Source: Brevibacterium renqingii (GTDB taxonomy: Bacteria; Actinomycetota; Actinomycetes; Actinomycetales; Brevibacteriaceae). From it: a stretch of DNA of 64,000 nucleotides. The stretch spans positions 156,223 through 220,222 of the forward strand of contig NZ_JADBHF010000007.1 of NCBI RefSeq assembly GCF_017808105.1, written 5' to 3'. The position numbers and the translations under genes are program-made. Positions 16,444-25,877 of the stretch are shown in pieces. The notes beneath the pieces were generated by a model that was not told where the DNA came from, did not search any database, and worked only from the letters and a program-made list of their open reading frames with translations. Each line of letters begins with the position of its first letter. Position 1 is the first letter of the stretch.

Positions 16444-16503
16444 TGAGTCAAGGATTTTTCTCGAGGGCCAGCTTCCACAGAGACGTGGAGAGGAGAAGCA
16501 CCG

Positions 16504-19197
16504 ATGAAGAACATCGGCAATGCGGACGATGCGACATCGAACCTGCACAGTGCTTCGCGGGATGCCGCGAGTGCTTCTTCTCCGTCCCAGTACCGCAGAG
16601 CGCACGGCCGGCGGCTGGAGATCGCGGAAGAGAACGACCTCGTCGACCTGCTCCGCGTGTATGCGGACAGCAGCCTCGCTCAGATCAAGTCCCTCATCGC
16701 GTCCAGCGAGATCGTCGTTCAAGACGTCGCCTATGTCCGTGGTCTCAAGAAGGGCGCCCCAGACCGCAACTATGCGTTCGCCTCTTTCACAGAGACTGTC
16801 GCTCGATATCGAAATCCCGAGCCTGTCACATCCGGCGCCAGTGCTGGCTCCCCCGATTCACCTGTACTCCGCCCCGATGCGGAGGCTCGCGCCTGGGAGG
16901 ACGCTCTGGCTCAGACAGAGGCCGAATCCCGAACCACATCCCGGCGCCGCGGCAGAGGACGGAAGAAGGACCGGGCAGCAGGCCGACGCGTTCGCCGCGC
17001 GCGGAAGCAGGTCCAGGAGCTTCTCGACAACCCGCCTCCCCTGCCCGACTTCCCCGGTTACGACCCGAAGCTGACCTTCTTCACGTGGCTCCGCGGCAAT
17101 ATCGAAACGACCGAGGTCGGGGTGTACTCGAGTCTGCTCGGGGCCACGACGAGCAATTCGCTCAAACATCTGACCGCCTCGGTCACGCTCGCTCACGGTC
17201 TTCCGAAATTTCTGCGTCGTTGCCTCGACGGGGACTTCACCATCGAACACGTCGACTATGTGACCCGCCGTTGTCGTGACCTCCGCTTCGAGCACCTTCC
17301 CGTCATCGACGACTTCTTGGACAACAGACGTGCCGATATCACGATCGAGACGTTCAAACGTTCGGTCGCACTCAAGCTCGCCGCGACGCAGCCGCCCGAG
17401 GGCAGTCTGGAGAACGTCGCCTTTCGCCGCCGAGTCGACATCAGCACCGGTGATGACGGAACTGCCTACCTCACCCTGACCGGCCCCGCGCCCGAGCTCC
17501 AGGCGTGCTACAAACGGATCGAGGCGTTCGCACGCTCCGTCTGCAAGAGCAATACCGGCGCATTCTCCGATCAGTTGAAAGCGGGAGACTGCTTCGACGA
17601 CGATCGCACGATCTCGGCACTGATGTTCGACATCCTCACCCGCACGAGGCCGCAGCTGAAGCTGCGTATCATCAGCACCGGCGACACCGACAGCGAACCG
17701 ACGAGCACCGAATTCCCGCTCGATGGACTCTTCGCAGGTCCGGACGGCGTTCCGATGCACCACGGGGAGTCACTGCTCGACTACATCGAACGCGTCTTCG
17801 ACGAGATGGACAGGAGCCGATACGCCCCAGACTCGACGCTCGAGTCCCCAGGGCCGGAGATGGACCCCACGCAGGCCGAACCGGAAACCGCGGAATCGAT
17901 GTCAGGAACCGCAGGGGACCGCACCTTCGAGTCACAGATCCTCGAGGCCCTTCTCAGCAGCCGCACCTCGACGGGCCGCGTGGCAGGCAGCGATATGCAT
18001 AACGCATTCTCTTCGCTGGTCGGAACTCGCGCTGCGGGAGCACGGCCCCGCACGGCAGGAGCCGACGAAACGGTGGTCGGAGCCACGGACGCCTTCGGAA
18101 CCCCCATCCGCAGCGAAGGCGGAGGAAGAATCAGCTACGAGCTCCTCCTCGACATGCCGACGAATGAGTACTGGCTGTCGAATCAAGCACGTACGTTCAT
18201 CACCGTCCCGATGCTCACACTGCTGAGCCAGTACCTTTCGGAAGCCGATGGCGAGGAAGCCCAGTTGTCAGCCGGACCACCCGGCACCGACGGCCGCCGC
18301 ACAGCTTGCCATTGCGGCAGGTGCATCTGCGGGAGGGCAGGCGATCCTCCACACGGATCCGATCCTCCATACGAACCTGATCCTCCAGCCTGTGAGAGCG
18401 ATGGCCCACCACGCGGACGCACCGTGCCCCCGCCACCGACCACGAAGAATCTGACCTCTCAGGAAGTGTGCGATCTTGCCGGCACGCTGCCGGACGGTTC
18501 ACCGATCCCTGCCGACATGGCGCGCAGGGTCGCGGGCTACGCCAGCACCTGGACTCGCTTGCTCACCGACCCGGCAACCGGCACTCCAGTCGATGCGAAG
18601 GCATTGAGCTACACGATCCCCGAAAGCATTCGAAAGACCCTCATCGCGCAGTATGTGTCCTGCACGTTCCCAGGGTGCACTCTGCCCGCCGAGACCGCCG
18701 AGGTCGACCATATAGACCCCTTCGACCACGACGAACCCAGCCGGGGAGGCCTCACACGCTTCGGTAACCTGCACTGTCTCTGCAAGCAGCACCACCAGGC
18801 GAAGACCGACGGGAAGTTCGACGTCAGGATGACCGCGCCCGGCCACCTGGAATATGTGTTCCGCCGCGGTGTCGCCGTCGAAGTGGAAGCACCTGACAAT
18901 CCTCTCAACGTCGAACACGCCCGGCTGTTCCTCGAACGCTTCGGCAGTGCGCTGCCTCGGCCGAATCGTGCACCCGCGCCTTCTCCTGACCCCGCTGCGA
19001 AAGCGGAACCGCCTTCGCCAGGAGCGCGAAGGAAAGCCCGTGAATGCCCCGAACCGGCCGCCGCGCACGGGCAGCCGGGATGGAAGGAGGCCGTGCCCGG
19101 CTTCGCCAACGGATTCGGCGACACTGCCCCGGCCTGCGATGACTCAGCCGAACTCCGTGACTGGTTCTGGGACTCCGGCGAGCCCCCACCGTTCTGA
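16504..19197 (+). CDS. DUF222/HNH endonuclease (13E12-type), 897 aa
   Basis: A long N-terminal DUF222 region (about residues 40-400) is followed by a linker with an unusual Cys cluster (CHCGRCICG near residue 601) and Pro/Asp repeats, then a C-terminal HNH nuclease: YVSCTFPGCTLPAETAEVDHI near 715-738 and NLHCLCKQHHQAKTDGKF near 757-775, with the HNH and zinc Cys residues intact. Proteins of this family are usually about 400-550 residues, so this one is large. They are abundant and variable in Actinobacteria and behave as mobile genes. The flanking 23-bp repeats and the 3' repeats/hairpin support a mobile history. Function in DNA cleavage is inferred. Confidence 0.9.
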   Translation: MKNIGNADDATSNLHSASRDAASASSPSQYRRAHGRRLEIAEENDLVDLLRVYADSSLAQIKSLIASSEIVVQDVAYVRGLKKGAPDRNYAFASFTETVARYRNPEPVTSGASAGSPDSPVLRPDAEARAWEDALAQTEAESRTTSRRRGRGRKKDRAAGRRVRRARKQVQELLDNPPPLPDFPGYDPKLTFFTWLRGNIETTEVGVYSSLLGATTSNSLKHLTASVTLAHGLPKFLRRCLDGDFTIEHVDYVTRRCRDLRFEHLPVIDDFLDNRRADITIETFKRSVALKLAATQPPEGSLENVAFRRRVDISTGDDGTAYLTLTGPAPELQACYKRIEAFARSVCKSNTGAFSDQLKAGDCFDDDRTISALMFDILTRTRPQLKLRIISTGDTDSEPTSTEFPLDGLFAGPDGVPMHHGESLLDYIERVFDEMDRSRYAPDSTLESPGPEMDPTQAEPETAESMSGTAGDRTFESQILEALLSSRTSTGRVAGSDMHNAFSSLVGTRAAGARPRTAGADETVVGATDAFGTPIRSEGGGRISYELLLDMPTNEYWLSNQARTFITVPMLTLLSQYLSEADGEEAQLSAGPPGTDGRRTACHCGRCICGRAGDPPHGSDPPYEPDPPACESDGPPRGRTVPPPPTTKNLTSQEVCDLAGTLPDGSPIPADMARRVAGYASTWTRLLTDPATGTPVDAKALSYTIPESIRKTLIAQYVSCTFPGCTLPAETAEVDHIDPFDHDEPSRGGLTRFGNLHCLCKQHHQAKTDGKFDVRMTAPGHLEYVFRRGVAVEVEAPDNPLNVEHARLFLERFGSALPRPNRAPAPSPDPAAKAEPPSPGARRKARECPEPAAAHGQPGWKEAVPGFANGFGDTAPACDDSAELRDWFWDSGEPPPF

Positions 19198-19227
19198 GGC
19201 AATGACCATGCGGCAATGGCCAGACGG

Positions 19228-19280
19228 TACGACACAAGCCGGTGGCATATGGCCACACATACGACACAAGCCGGTGGCAT
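19228..19280 (+). repeat. Direct repeat of 21 bp behind the HNH gene
   Basis: TACGACACAAGCCGGTGGCAT occurs at 19228-19248 and 19260-19280 with 11 bases between. The second copy forms the left arm of the hairpin at 19268, so the repeat may be a duplicated terminator arm or an insertion footprint. Confidence 0.8.
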
Positions 19281-19314
19281 TCGACTCTGAACAGAGCCGA
19301 ATGCCACCGGCTTT
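19268..19314. terminator. Long hairpin terminator between HNH and thiolase genes
   Basis: AAGCCGGTGGCATTCG pairs perfectly with CGAATGCCACCGGCTT over 16 bp, with an inner CTCTG/CAGAG stem. A TTTG follows on the plus side. It lies between two converging genes and can stop transcription from both. Confidence 0.7.
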
Positions 19315-19387
19315 GACCTGCATCTCCCCGGCAGGAACACAGGCACCGGCAGTCGGCGTGAACCGCCTCGCCGACATCATCCTGAGG

Positions 19388-20587
19388 TCAGCAGACTTCG
19401 AACAGTCCTGCCGCGCCCTGCCCGCCGCCGATGCACATCGTGACCACGACGTATTTCGCGCCACGGCGACGGCCCTCGATGAGAGCGTGCCCGACGAGAC
19501 GAGCTCCGGTCATCCCGTAGGGGTGCCCGACCGAGATGCCCCCGCCGTCGACGTTGTACTTCTCCGGATCGATTCCGAGTCGGTCACGGCAGTACAGGGT
19601 CTGCACCGCGAATGCCTCGTTGAGCTCCCACAGATCGATGTCATCGATGGACAGCCCATGTGTCTTCAGCAGCTTCGGGATGGCGAAGACAGGGCCGATG
19701 CCCATCTCATCCGGTTCGCATCCGGCCACTGCCATCCCGCGGTAGATGCCCATCGGCTCGAGACCACGCCTGCTGGCTTCCTCGCTCGACATGAGCACCG
19801 AGGCCGAAGCACCGTCGGAGAGCTGCGAAGCGTTGCCGGCGGTGATGCTCGGAACCTTCGACGCCACACCGGGCTCGAGCACCGGATTGAGGCCGGCCAG
19901 GCTCTCCAGCGTCGTGGTCGGGCGATTGCCCTCATCGGCCTCGAGCGTGACGTCCTGTCGCGAGGTCTCCTTCGTCTCCTTGTCGACCGCGACCTTCGTG
20001 GTCGGCAGCGGCACGATCTCCTCATCGAAGCGACCGGCCTCCTGCGCGGCCGCGGTGCGCCGCTGGGAGGTCAGCGAATACTCGTCCTGCGCCTCACGAC
20101 TGACGCCATAGCGTTCAGCGACCACCTCGGCGGTGGCCAGCATCGGATAGTAGATGCCTGGAACGTGCTCCTCGAGCCAGGGATCCTTCGCCCTGAACGT
20201 GTTCATCTTGTCGTTCTGCACCAGCGATACCGACTCGACGCCTCCGCCGACGGCGATCTCCTGCCCGTCGAAGAGGATCTGCTTCGCGGCGGTGGCGATC
20301 GCCATCAGCCCCGAGGAGCACTGTCGATCGATCGACATGCCGGGTACAGTGACCGGCAGTCCGGCGCGCAGTACGGCCTGCCTGGCGACATTCGTGCCCT
20401 GGCTGCCCTGCTGAAGGGCGGCACCGAGGATGACATCCTCGACCTCCCCGCCCTCCAAACCGGCACGTTCGACGGCATGCTTGACTGCGTGCCCTGCCAA
20501 CTCCTGCGCCTGAGTGTCGTTGAACGCACCGCGGTAGGCCTTGCCGATCGGCGTGCGGGCCGTCGAGACGATGACTGCTTCTCTCAT
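19388..20587 (-). CDS. Acetyl-CoA acetyltransferase / 3-ketoacyl-CoA thiolase
   Basis: The 399-residue protein has all thiolase landmarks: nucleophile Cys90 in SIDRQCSSG, the His in [14 protein letters not shown] near 352, and the second Cys in TMCIGGGQG near 382. Family length is about 390-400. It cleaves 3-ketoacyl-CoA with CoA or condenses two acyl-CoAs. The adjacent downstream-transcribed... same-strand FabG-type reductase lies 91 bases upstream, so the two may act on a 3-hydroxyacyl/3-ketoacyl-CoA chain. Because a transporter operon diverges next to them, they may degrade the imported compound. Chain length is unknown. Confidence 0.9.
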   Translation of the reverse strand: MREAVIVSTARTPIGKAYRGAFNDTQAQELAGHAVKHAVERAGLEGGEVEDVILGAALQQGSQGTNVARQAVLRAGLPVTVPGMSIDRQCSSGLMAIATAAKQILFDGQEIAVGGGVESVSLVQNDKMNTFRAKDPWLEEHVPGIYYPMLATAEVVAERYGVSREAQDEYSLTSQRRTAAAQEAGRFDEEIVPLPTTKVAVDKETKETSRQDVTLEADEGNRPTTTLESLAGLNPVLEPGVASKVPSITAGNASQLSDGASASVLMSSEEASRRGLEPMGIYRGMAVAGCEPDEMGIGPVFAIPKLLKTHGLSIDDIDLWELNEAFAVQTLYCRDRLGIDPEKYNVDGGGISVGHPYGMTGARLVGHALIEGRRRGAKYVVVTMCIGGGQGAAGLFEVC

Positions 20588-20678
20588 GGGTCAAACCTTT
20601 CAATGTTCTCGGACTCCGTGTCCGAAGTTCGTGGGTGGTGCGTCCTCCATGCAGGAGGAAACGGCTCATTCGCCCGAG

Positions 20679-21422
20679 TCAGTCCTTCGGGCCGCCGGCG
20701 ACGTAGATGACCTGGCCGGAGACGAAACCGGCACCCTCGGATGCGAGGAAAGAGGCCGTATGGGCGATGTCCTCGGGCTTGCCCGACCGTGCAACGGGAA
20801 TCTCCTTGGCAGCGGCGGCGACGAAATCGTCGAAGCTCATCCCCACGCGCTCAGCGGTCGCCTTGGTCATATCGGTCTCGATGAAGCCTGGAGCGATGGC
20901 GTTCGCTGTGACGCCGAACTTGCCGAGCTCGATCGCCCAGGTCTTCGTGATTCCCTGAATGCCGGCCTTGGCAGCGGAATAGTTCGTCTGCCCCCGATTG
21001 CCGAGCGCCGACGTCGAGGACATCGAGATGATGCGCCCGAACTTCTCCTCGACCATGTACGACTGCACCGCCTTGGCCATGAGGAAAGCCCCGCCGAGGT
21101 GGACGGAGAGGACCTTGTTGAACTCCTCGTGCGTCATCTTGAAGAGGAGATTGTCGCGCAGGACGCCGGCGTTGTTGACCAGCACCGTCGGAGCGCCCAG
21201 GGTGTCTGCGACCTGCTTGACCGCAGCATTGACCGATTCCTCGTCGGAGACGTCGGCCTCGAGACCGAGCGCCTCTCCCCCGTCGGCCTTGATCGCCGCG
21301 ACGGTGTCGTCGGTCGGCCCCATGTCGAGAACGGCGACCTTGAGTCCGTCAGCGCCGAGGCGCTTGGCGATTGCGGCGCCGATGCCGCGTCCGCCGCCGG
21401 TGACGATTGCTGTCCGAGTCAT
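20679..21422 (-). CDS. fabG: 3-oxoacyl-[ACP]/acetoacetyl-CoA reductase, SDR family
   Basis: A 247-residue short-chain dehydrogenase with TGGGRGIG nucleotide-binding loop near residue 9, NNAG near 89, and the catalytic triad Ser in SMSSTSALGNRG, then YSAAKAG (Tyr and Lys). The Gln/Thr context and the GFIETDMTKA segment match FabG/PhaB reductases. I chose the ATG at 21422, which has GAGGAG upstream. Such enzymes interconvert 3-oxoacyl- and 3-hydroxyacyl thioesters with NAD(P)H. Next to a thiolase it is more likely to serve CoA-ester catabolism or a PHB-like route than the main fatty-acid synthase. Confidence 0.85.
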   Translation of the reverse strand: MTRTAIVTGGGRGIGAAIAKRLGADGLKVAVLDMGPTDDTVAAIKADGGEALGLEADVSDEESVNAAVKQVADTLGAPTVLVNNAGVLRDNLLFKMTHEEFNKVLSVHLGGAFLMAKAVQSYMVEEKFGRIISMSSTSALGNRGQTNYSAAKAGIQGITKTWAIELGKFGVTANAIAPGFIETDMTKATAERVGMSFDDFVAAAAKEIPVARSGKPEDIAHTASFLASEGAGFVSGQVIYVAGGPKD

Positions 21423-21868
21423 ATTCGTGCTCCTCACGAGGGTGGTCTCAAGTGTCCGTTTCACATCGCGCCATCGGCCGCTGTCCACGATTGCTCCGCT
21501 GCAGGTGTGACCGAGATCTCTTGCGCAACTGCTCCCACTCTAGACCACAGAACGCGCTGAACGATTGATTGCTCAGAGTATGGGCAGTTCGGTTCGCCCC
21601 CAGCGTCGAAGATCCATCGCGCCTCACCACGCAGAGGTTCTCCAAGCGCCAGACCTCGGCTTTTGTCCGCCCGGCCAGCTCAATCGCGCAGATTATCGAA
21701 CGTTCAGAAATCTCGTGCAAAACCATTGACTTAGCAAAATGGATTTGGGATGGTTCAAATCAGTCGCAGTCAATTTCGTGTCGACCACGACTCCGGGAAC
21801 CGTCACCGATGACGTCTCGGGCACTGTGCGGAGCGGTCTCGCTCCAGGAGCTTTTCAAAGGAGAAAAG
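21423..21868. other. Divergent intergenic region fabG / ABC importer
   Basis: This 446-base stretch has no supported gene. It holds a possible plus-strand -35 TTGACT at 21726 without a strong -10, a GAACGTTC palindrome at 21698-21705, and an AAAGGAG ribosome site at 21857-21863 before the importer's first gene. It is the likely control region for both operons. Confidence 0.4.
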
Positions 21869-23080
21869 ATGAACTCTGTCCCGCGAAGCCGCCGTCATAG
21901 GCTTCTGGCATCCGCAGCAATAGGCACACTCGCATTGTCGATGGCCGCCTGCGGTGGTGGAGGAAGTGGCGATGGAGACACCGTTGTCATCGGCTATACC
22001 GGCCCACTCAGCGGCGGCGGCGCCGCCTATGGCGAGAACGTGCAGATCGGCCTCGAGATGGCCATCGACGATCTCAACGCGGACGGAGTCGAAGTCGATG
22101 GCGAACCCGTCACTCTCGAACTGAAGTCCCTTGACGACAAGTACGCTCCGTCGACAGCTGCAAGCAATGCCCAGCGCCTGGCCGATCAGGACAAAGCTCC
22201 TGTCGTCGTCTCTCCCAATGCCGGAGCGATCAAAGCGATCCAGCAGATCAACAGCGGACGGTCGAACTTCCTGATCTCTGCCTACACATCCGATCCGGCC
22301 ATCGTGCAGTCGGACAACCCCCTGACGATGATGATTCCTCCGAACTTCGAATCCTACGCAGCCGAGTTCACCGAGACAGCGATGAAGCACGGAGGGAAGA
22401 AGCTCGCTCTGCTCGGGACCCAAAGCGAGTACGGCCAGCAGTGGACCGAGTCGATCACTGATGCGTGGAAGGACGCGGGAGGGAAGATCGGTGGGGACAA
22501 CAGCGTCGACTACGCCACCGTGTCCGACTTCGCCGGTCCGGTGTCCAAGGCCCTGGCCGAGAAGCCAGATGCGATCTTCGTCGGAGGGCCTTCGCAGCCG
22601 ACCGCGCTGATCATGGAAGAAGCTCGCAAGCAGGGTTTCGAGGGCAGTTTCCTCGTCATGGATCAGGCCAAACTCGATGAGATGGCAACTGTGACGAAGC
22701 TCGACAACCTCAAGAACTCGGTCGGGGTGCTGCCGGTCTCGGAGTACGAGGACCCAGGTACCGCGGACTTCCTCAAGAAGTACGCCGATAAGGCCGGAGA
22801 CAAGAAGGTCCCGACCAGCGAAACCGCTCTGAACTACCAAGGCATCGCGATCATCGCCAAAGCCATGGAGGTCTCAGGCTCGGTCGACGATCCGGAGAAG
22901 ATCCGCGCAGCCATCTCCGATGCGCTGCCCGAGGTCGACGACAAGTACAAGGTCAACGGCTTCCCGGAGGAGATCACCGAACAGGGACATCTGCTCAACC
23001 CCAACCTGGAAGCCACCTACCTCGATGATGAGGGCAAGTACACGAAGGTGCCCATCGAACAGGTCTCCGACAATAAGTGA
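21869..23080 (+). CDS. livJ: Branched-chain amino acid-type ABC substrate-binding lipoprotein
   Basis: The 403-residue protein starts with a basic n-region, a hydrophobic core and a lipobox ending in SMAACGGG, so it is exported and lipid-anchored. The mature part is a LivJ/Leu-Ile-Val-binding periplasmic-fold protein: VVIGYTGPLSGGGAAYGE near the start, the AIKAIQQI and NYQGIAIIAKAME segments, and NPNLEATYLD at the end. The ATG at 21869 has AAAGGAG upstream. It opens a five-gene operon encoding a complete HAAT importer. The ligand may be a branched-chain amino acid, another amino acid, or an aromatic or organic acid; the neighbouring thiolase and reductase hint at a catabolised acid. Confidence 0.85.
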   Translation: MNSVPRSRRHRLLASAAIGTLALSMAACGGGGSGDGDTVVIGYTGPLSGGGAAYGENVQIGLEMAIDDLNADGVEVDGEPVTLELKSLDDKYAPSTAASNAQRLADQDKAPVVVSPNAGAIKAIQQINSGRSNFLISAYTSDPAIVQSDNPLTMMIPPNFESYAAEFTETAMKHGGKKLALLGTQSEYGQQWTESITDAWKDAGGKIGGDNSVDYATVSDFAGPVSKALAEKPDAIFVGGPSQPTALIMEEARKQGFEGSFLVMDQAKLDEMATVTKLDNLKNSVGVLPVSEYEDPGTADFLKKYADKAGDKKVPTSETALNYQGIAIIAKAMEVSGSVDDPEKIRAAISDALPEVDDKYKVNGFPEEITEQGHLLNPNLEATYLDDEGKYTKVPIEQVSDNK

Positions 23081-23167
23081 CCTTCACCTGCGGCACGCCT
23101 GAGGGCGGGGCATACCGGCTGTGCCCCGCCTTCGCTGCCCTCATGCTTGCAGAGGACCCAGATCTTC

Positions 23168-24034
23168 ATGACTCTCTTCATCCAACAGCTCTTCAACGGC
23201 CTCGCGCTGGGCGGCGTCTACTGTCTCGCCGCGATCGGCCTGACACTGGTATTCGGAGTGCTGCGCATTCCCAACCTGGCTCACGGAGCACTGTATATGC
23301 TCGGTGCCTACATCACTTACTTCTTCCTGACGACGCTCGGTGTTCCCTACATCGCCGCCATCGGCATCGCGGCGCTGCTGCTCTTCGTCGTCGGCGTCGG
23401 GCTCGAGCGTCTCGTCTTCCATCCACTGCGCAACTCTCCGCACACTCACCACATGATCGCCGCGGTCGGCGCGATGTTCTTCTTCCAAGCTCTGGCCCAA
23501 GCGATCTGGGGAGCTGATTTCCGTCGGATGAAGACACCGATCACAGGTGGATTGGACATCCTCGGCGCGGAGATCTCCGCTCAGCGGATCGTGATCATCG
23601 TGACCGCGGTGATCGTGCTGGCGCTTCTGGCCTGGTTCATCAAGCGTTCCATTCACGGCCAGACGATCGAGGCGATCGAACAGGACCGGATCGGCGCGTC
23701 CCTCGTCGGAATCAGCCCTTCGATGGTCTCGATGCTGACCTTGGGGCTCTCCGCCCTCCTGGCGACCGTCGCGGCCGGCCTGGTCGCCCCGATCAACCTG
23801 CTCTCGCCGACCATGGGCGATGCCCTCAACCTCAAGGTCTTCGCGATCATCATCCTCGGTGGGCTCGGCTCCCTGCCCGGCGCCATCGTCGGAGGCTTCG
23901 CCCTTGCCCTCGCCGAGACGATGACAGCGACCTATATTTCCTCGGCCGTCGGAGAGGCAGTCGCATTCATCGTGTTGGTCGCAGTCCTGGCCATCAAACC
24001 CACGGGCCTGTTCACGAAGGCGGTGCAACGATGA
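23168..24034 (+). CDS. livH: ABC permease LivH-like
   Basis: A 288-residue membrane protein with about eight helices. The start FIQQLFNGLALGGVYCLAAIG and the motif GVLRIPNLAHGALYMLGAYI are LivH landmarks; the later MGDALNLKVFAIIILGGLGSLPGAIVGG carries the EAA-like coupling loop. I chose ATG at 23168 (after GAGGACC) over the longer frame from 23147. It ends in an ATGA overlap with livM, so both permease halves are made together. Together with LivM it forms the membrane channel. Confidence 0.9.
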   Translation: MTLFIQQLFNGLALGGVYCLAAIGLTLVFGVLRIPNLAHGALYMLGAYITYFFLTTLGVPYIAAIGIAALLLFVVGVGLERLVFHPLRNSPHTHHMIAAVGAMFFFQALAQAIWGADFRRMKTPITGGLDILGAEISAQRIVIIVTAVIVLALLAWFIKRSIHGQTIEAIEQDRIGASLVGISPSMVSMLTLGLSALLATVAAGLVAPINLLSPTMGDALNLKVFAIIILGGLGSLPGAIVGGFALALAETMTATYISSAVGEAVAFIVLVAVLAIKPTGLFTKAVQR

Positions 24035-25107
24035 ACGCGTTGAAGAACCCTCGTCTCCTCGGCACTTTCGCCGTCGTCGTCCTCATCGGCGCGGCGCCGG
24101 CGGTCTTCGCCGGAGAGAACTACGCCATGCGAGTCATCACCGTCGGAATGTGCGCCGCGATCGCTGTCTACGGTCTCAACATCATCCTCGGCTTCACCGG
24201 ACAGCTGTCATTGGCGCAAGGCGGATTCTTCGGCATCGGCGCGTACGGGGTCGGGCTGCTCACCACCGACTACGACTGGTCGTTCTGGTCAGCGTTCTTC
24301 GTTTCGGTCATCGGCACAGCCGTCATCGGCTACCTGTGCGGTCTCATCGCGCTGCGCACGAAGGACGAGTACTTCGCCATATTCACGATGGCCATCGGCT
24401 TCATCATCTTCCTGGTCATCAGCCGTTGGGAAGCCGTCACTCATGCGCATTCGGGGGTCAACAACGTCAAATTCCCCGAGGGTGCGGGGATCGTCGATTT
24501 CAGCTCGCCGATCGCGATGTTCTATCTCGTCTTCCTCGTCCTGCTCATCTGCATCTACATCACCCATGCGATCCGCCGCTCGAGTGTGGGCAGGACCCTG
24601 TTGACGATCAGGACCAGCGAGGATCTCGCCGATGCGATCGGCGTGCGGGTCGGCTTCAGCAAGCAGCTCGCGTTCGCAGCCTCGGCGGTCTTCGGAGGCA
24701 TCGGCGGCGGGCTCTACGCCACGGTCGTCGGCTTCATCGGTCCCGATGCCGCCTCGATCGACAAGACCTTCGAGTTCCTCATGTTCATCCTCGTCGGCGG
24801 AATGGGAACGGTCGCGGGCCCCCTCTTGGGGAGCATGATCGTGACGTTCCTGTTCGAACTCTTCCAGGATTTCCAGGCCTATCGCTTCATCGTGCTGGGA
24901 CCGATCATCGTAGCTCTCGTCATCTTCGCGCCCCGTGGGATCATCGGCTACCTCGGCGAATTCATCGACAGACGCAATCGGCGCAGACGGCTCGCAGGCA
25001 TGCGGCGATCGCCGAAAGAAACCGGGCCGGATGGACGATCTGCTGCACCGACTGCGGAGACCATGACAGAGTCCGGCGCCGGAACGACGTCCGAGGAGAC
25101 GAAATGA
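24031..25107 (+). CDS. livM: ABC permease LivM-like
   Basis: A 358-residue membrane protein with about nine helices. It has the family GLNIILGFTGQLSLAQGGFFGIGAY near residue 50 and the coupling region VFGGIGGGLYATVVGF and MFILVGGMGTVAGPLLGS. The roughly 45-residue C-terminal tail after the last helix is hydrophilic (Arg then Thr/Ser/Glu-rich). Start and stop overlap the neighbouring genes by four bases (ATGA), so the operon is tightly coupled. It pairs with LivH and is energised by LivG and LivF. Confidence 0.9.
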   Translation: MNALKNPRLLGTFAVVVLIGAAPAVFAGENYAMRVITVGMCAAIAVYGLNIILGFTGQLSLAQGGFFGIGAYGVGLLTTDYDWSFWSAFFVSVIGTAVIGYLCGLIALRTKDEYFAIFTMAIGFIIFLVISRWEAVTHAHSGVNNVKFPEGAGIVDFSSPIAMFYLVFLVLLICIYITHAIRRSSVGRTLLTIRTSEDLADAIGVRVGFSKQLAFAASAVFGGIGGGLYATVVGFIGPDAASIDKTFEFLMFILVGGMGTVAGPLLGSMIVTFLFELFQDFQAYRFIVLGPIIVALVIFAPRGIIGYLGEFIDRRNRRRRLAGMRRSPKETGPDGRSAAPTAETMTESGAGTTSEETK

Positions 25108-25877
25108 CACTGCTCGAAGTACGCGGACTCGGCAAACGCTTCGGCGGGCTCGACGCGGTCAAAAGCGTCGACCTCGATGTGGATGAAGGCAGGATCACTG
25201 CGGTGATCGGCCCCAACGGAGCGGGCAAATCGACTCTGTTCAACCTCATCCACGGCTTCTATCACCCCACGGCCGGAACGGTCACGTTCAGGGGCGATGA
25301 CATAACGCATTCCTCCCCGCACCGGACGGTGGCCGGAGGAATCGCTCGCACCTTTCAGACGACGAACCTGTTCGAAGACAGCACCGTATTGGAGAACGTC
25401 CTGGCCGGCCGGATCGTACGGTCGAAATCCACCATCTTCGATGCGGTCTTTCACACGCCGCGTCATCGTCGTGAGTCGCGGGTCAACGAGGACAAGGCGA
25501 TGGAGGCCCTCGAATACTGCGGGATCGCCGAACATCGCCACGACCTGGCCTCCAATGTTCCCCAGGAAGTGCAGAAGCGGACGGCAGTCGCGATGGCTCT
25601 GGCCACCGAGCCCGAGCTGCTCCTGCTCGATGAGCCGGCCGGAGGCATACCCGAGGAGGAGACAGCGGACTTCGGCGACCTCATCCGCTCTCTGCCGGGA
25701 CAAGGGGTCTCCGTCCTTCTCGTCGAACACAAGATGACCATGATCATGGGCCTCGCGGACACGATCCTCGTTCTCGATCACGGGCAGAAGCTCGCGCTCG
25801 GAACGCCGGCGGAGATTCAGTCGAACCCGGACGTGATCCGCGCCTATCTCGGATCTTCGACAGATGAGGAGAACTGA
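25104..25877 (+). CDS. livG: ABC ATP-binding protein LivG-like, altered signature motif
   Basis: The 257-residue ATPase has Walker A GPNGAGKSTLFN near residue 39, Q-loop in ARTFQTTNLF, Walker B LLLLDEPAGG near 181, and H-loop in LVEHKM. The ABC signature is unusual: where the family has an LSGGQ or LPYGVQKR-like stretch, this protein reads VPQEVQKR, with Glu in place of the conserved Gly. The other motor motifs are intact, so it is probably still functional in a heterodimer with LivF. Both ends overlap neighbouring genes. Confidence 0.85.
   Translation: MTLLEVRGLGKRFGGLDAVKSVDLDVDEGRITAVIGPNGAGKSTLFNLIHGFYHPTAGTVTFRGDDITHSSPHRTVAGGIARTFQTTNLFEDSTVLENVLAGRIVRSKSTIFDAVFHTPRHRRESRVNEDKAMEALEYCGIAEHRHDLASNVPQEVQKRTAVAMALATEPELLLLDEPAGGIPEEETADFGDLIRSLPGQGVSVLLVEHKMTMIMGLADTILVLDHGQKLALGTPAEIQSNPDVIRAYLGSSTDEEN

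Noticed and set aside
21698..21705. GAACGTTC as an SOS (LexA) box
   Set aside because: The actinobacterial box needs four bases between CGAAC and GTTCG; here the halves are fused and the right half is incomplete.
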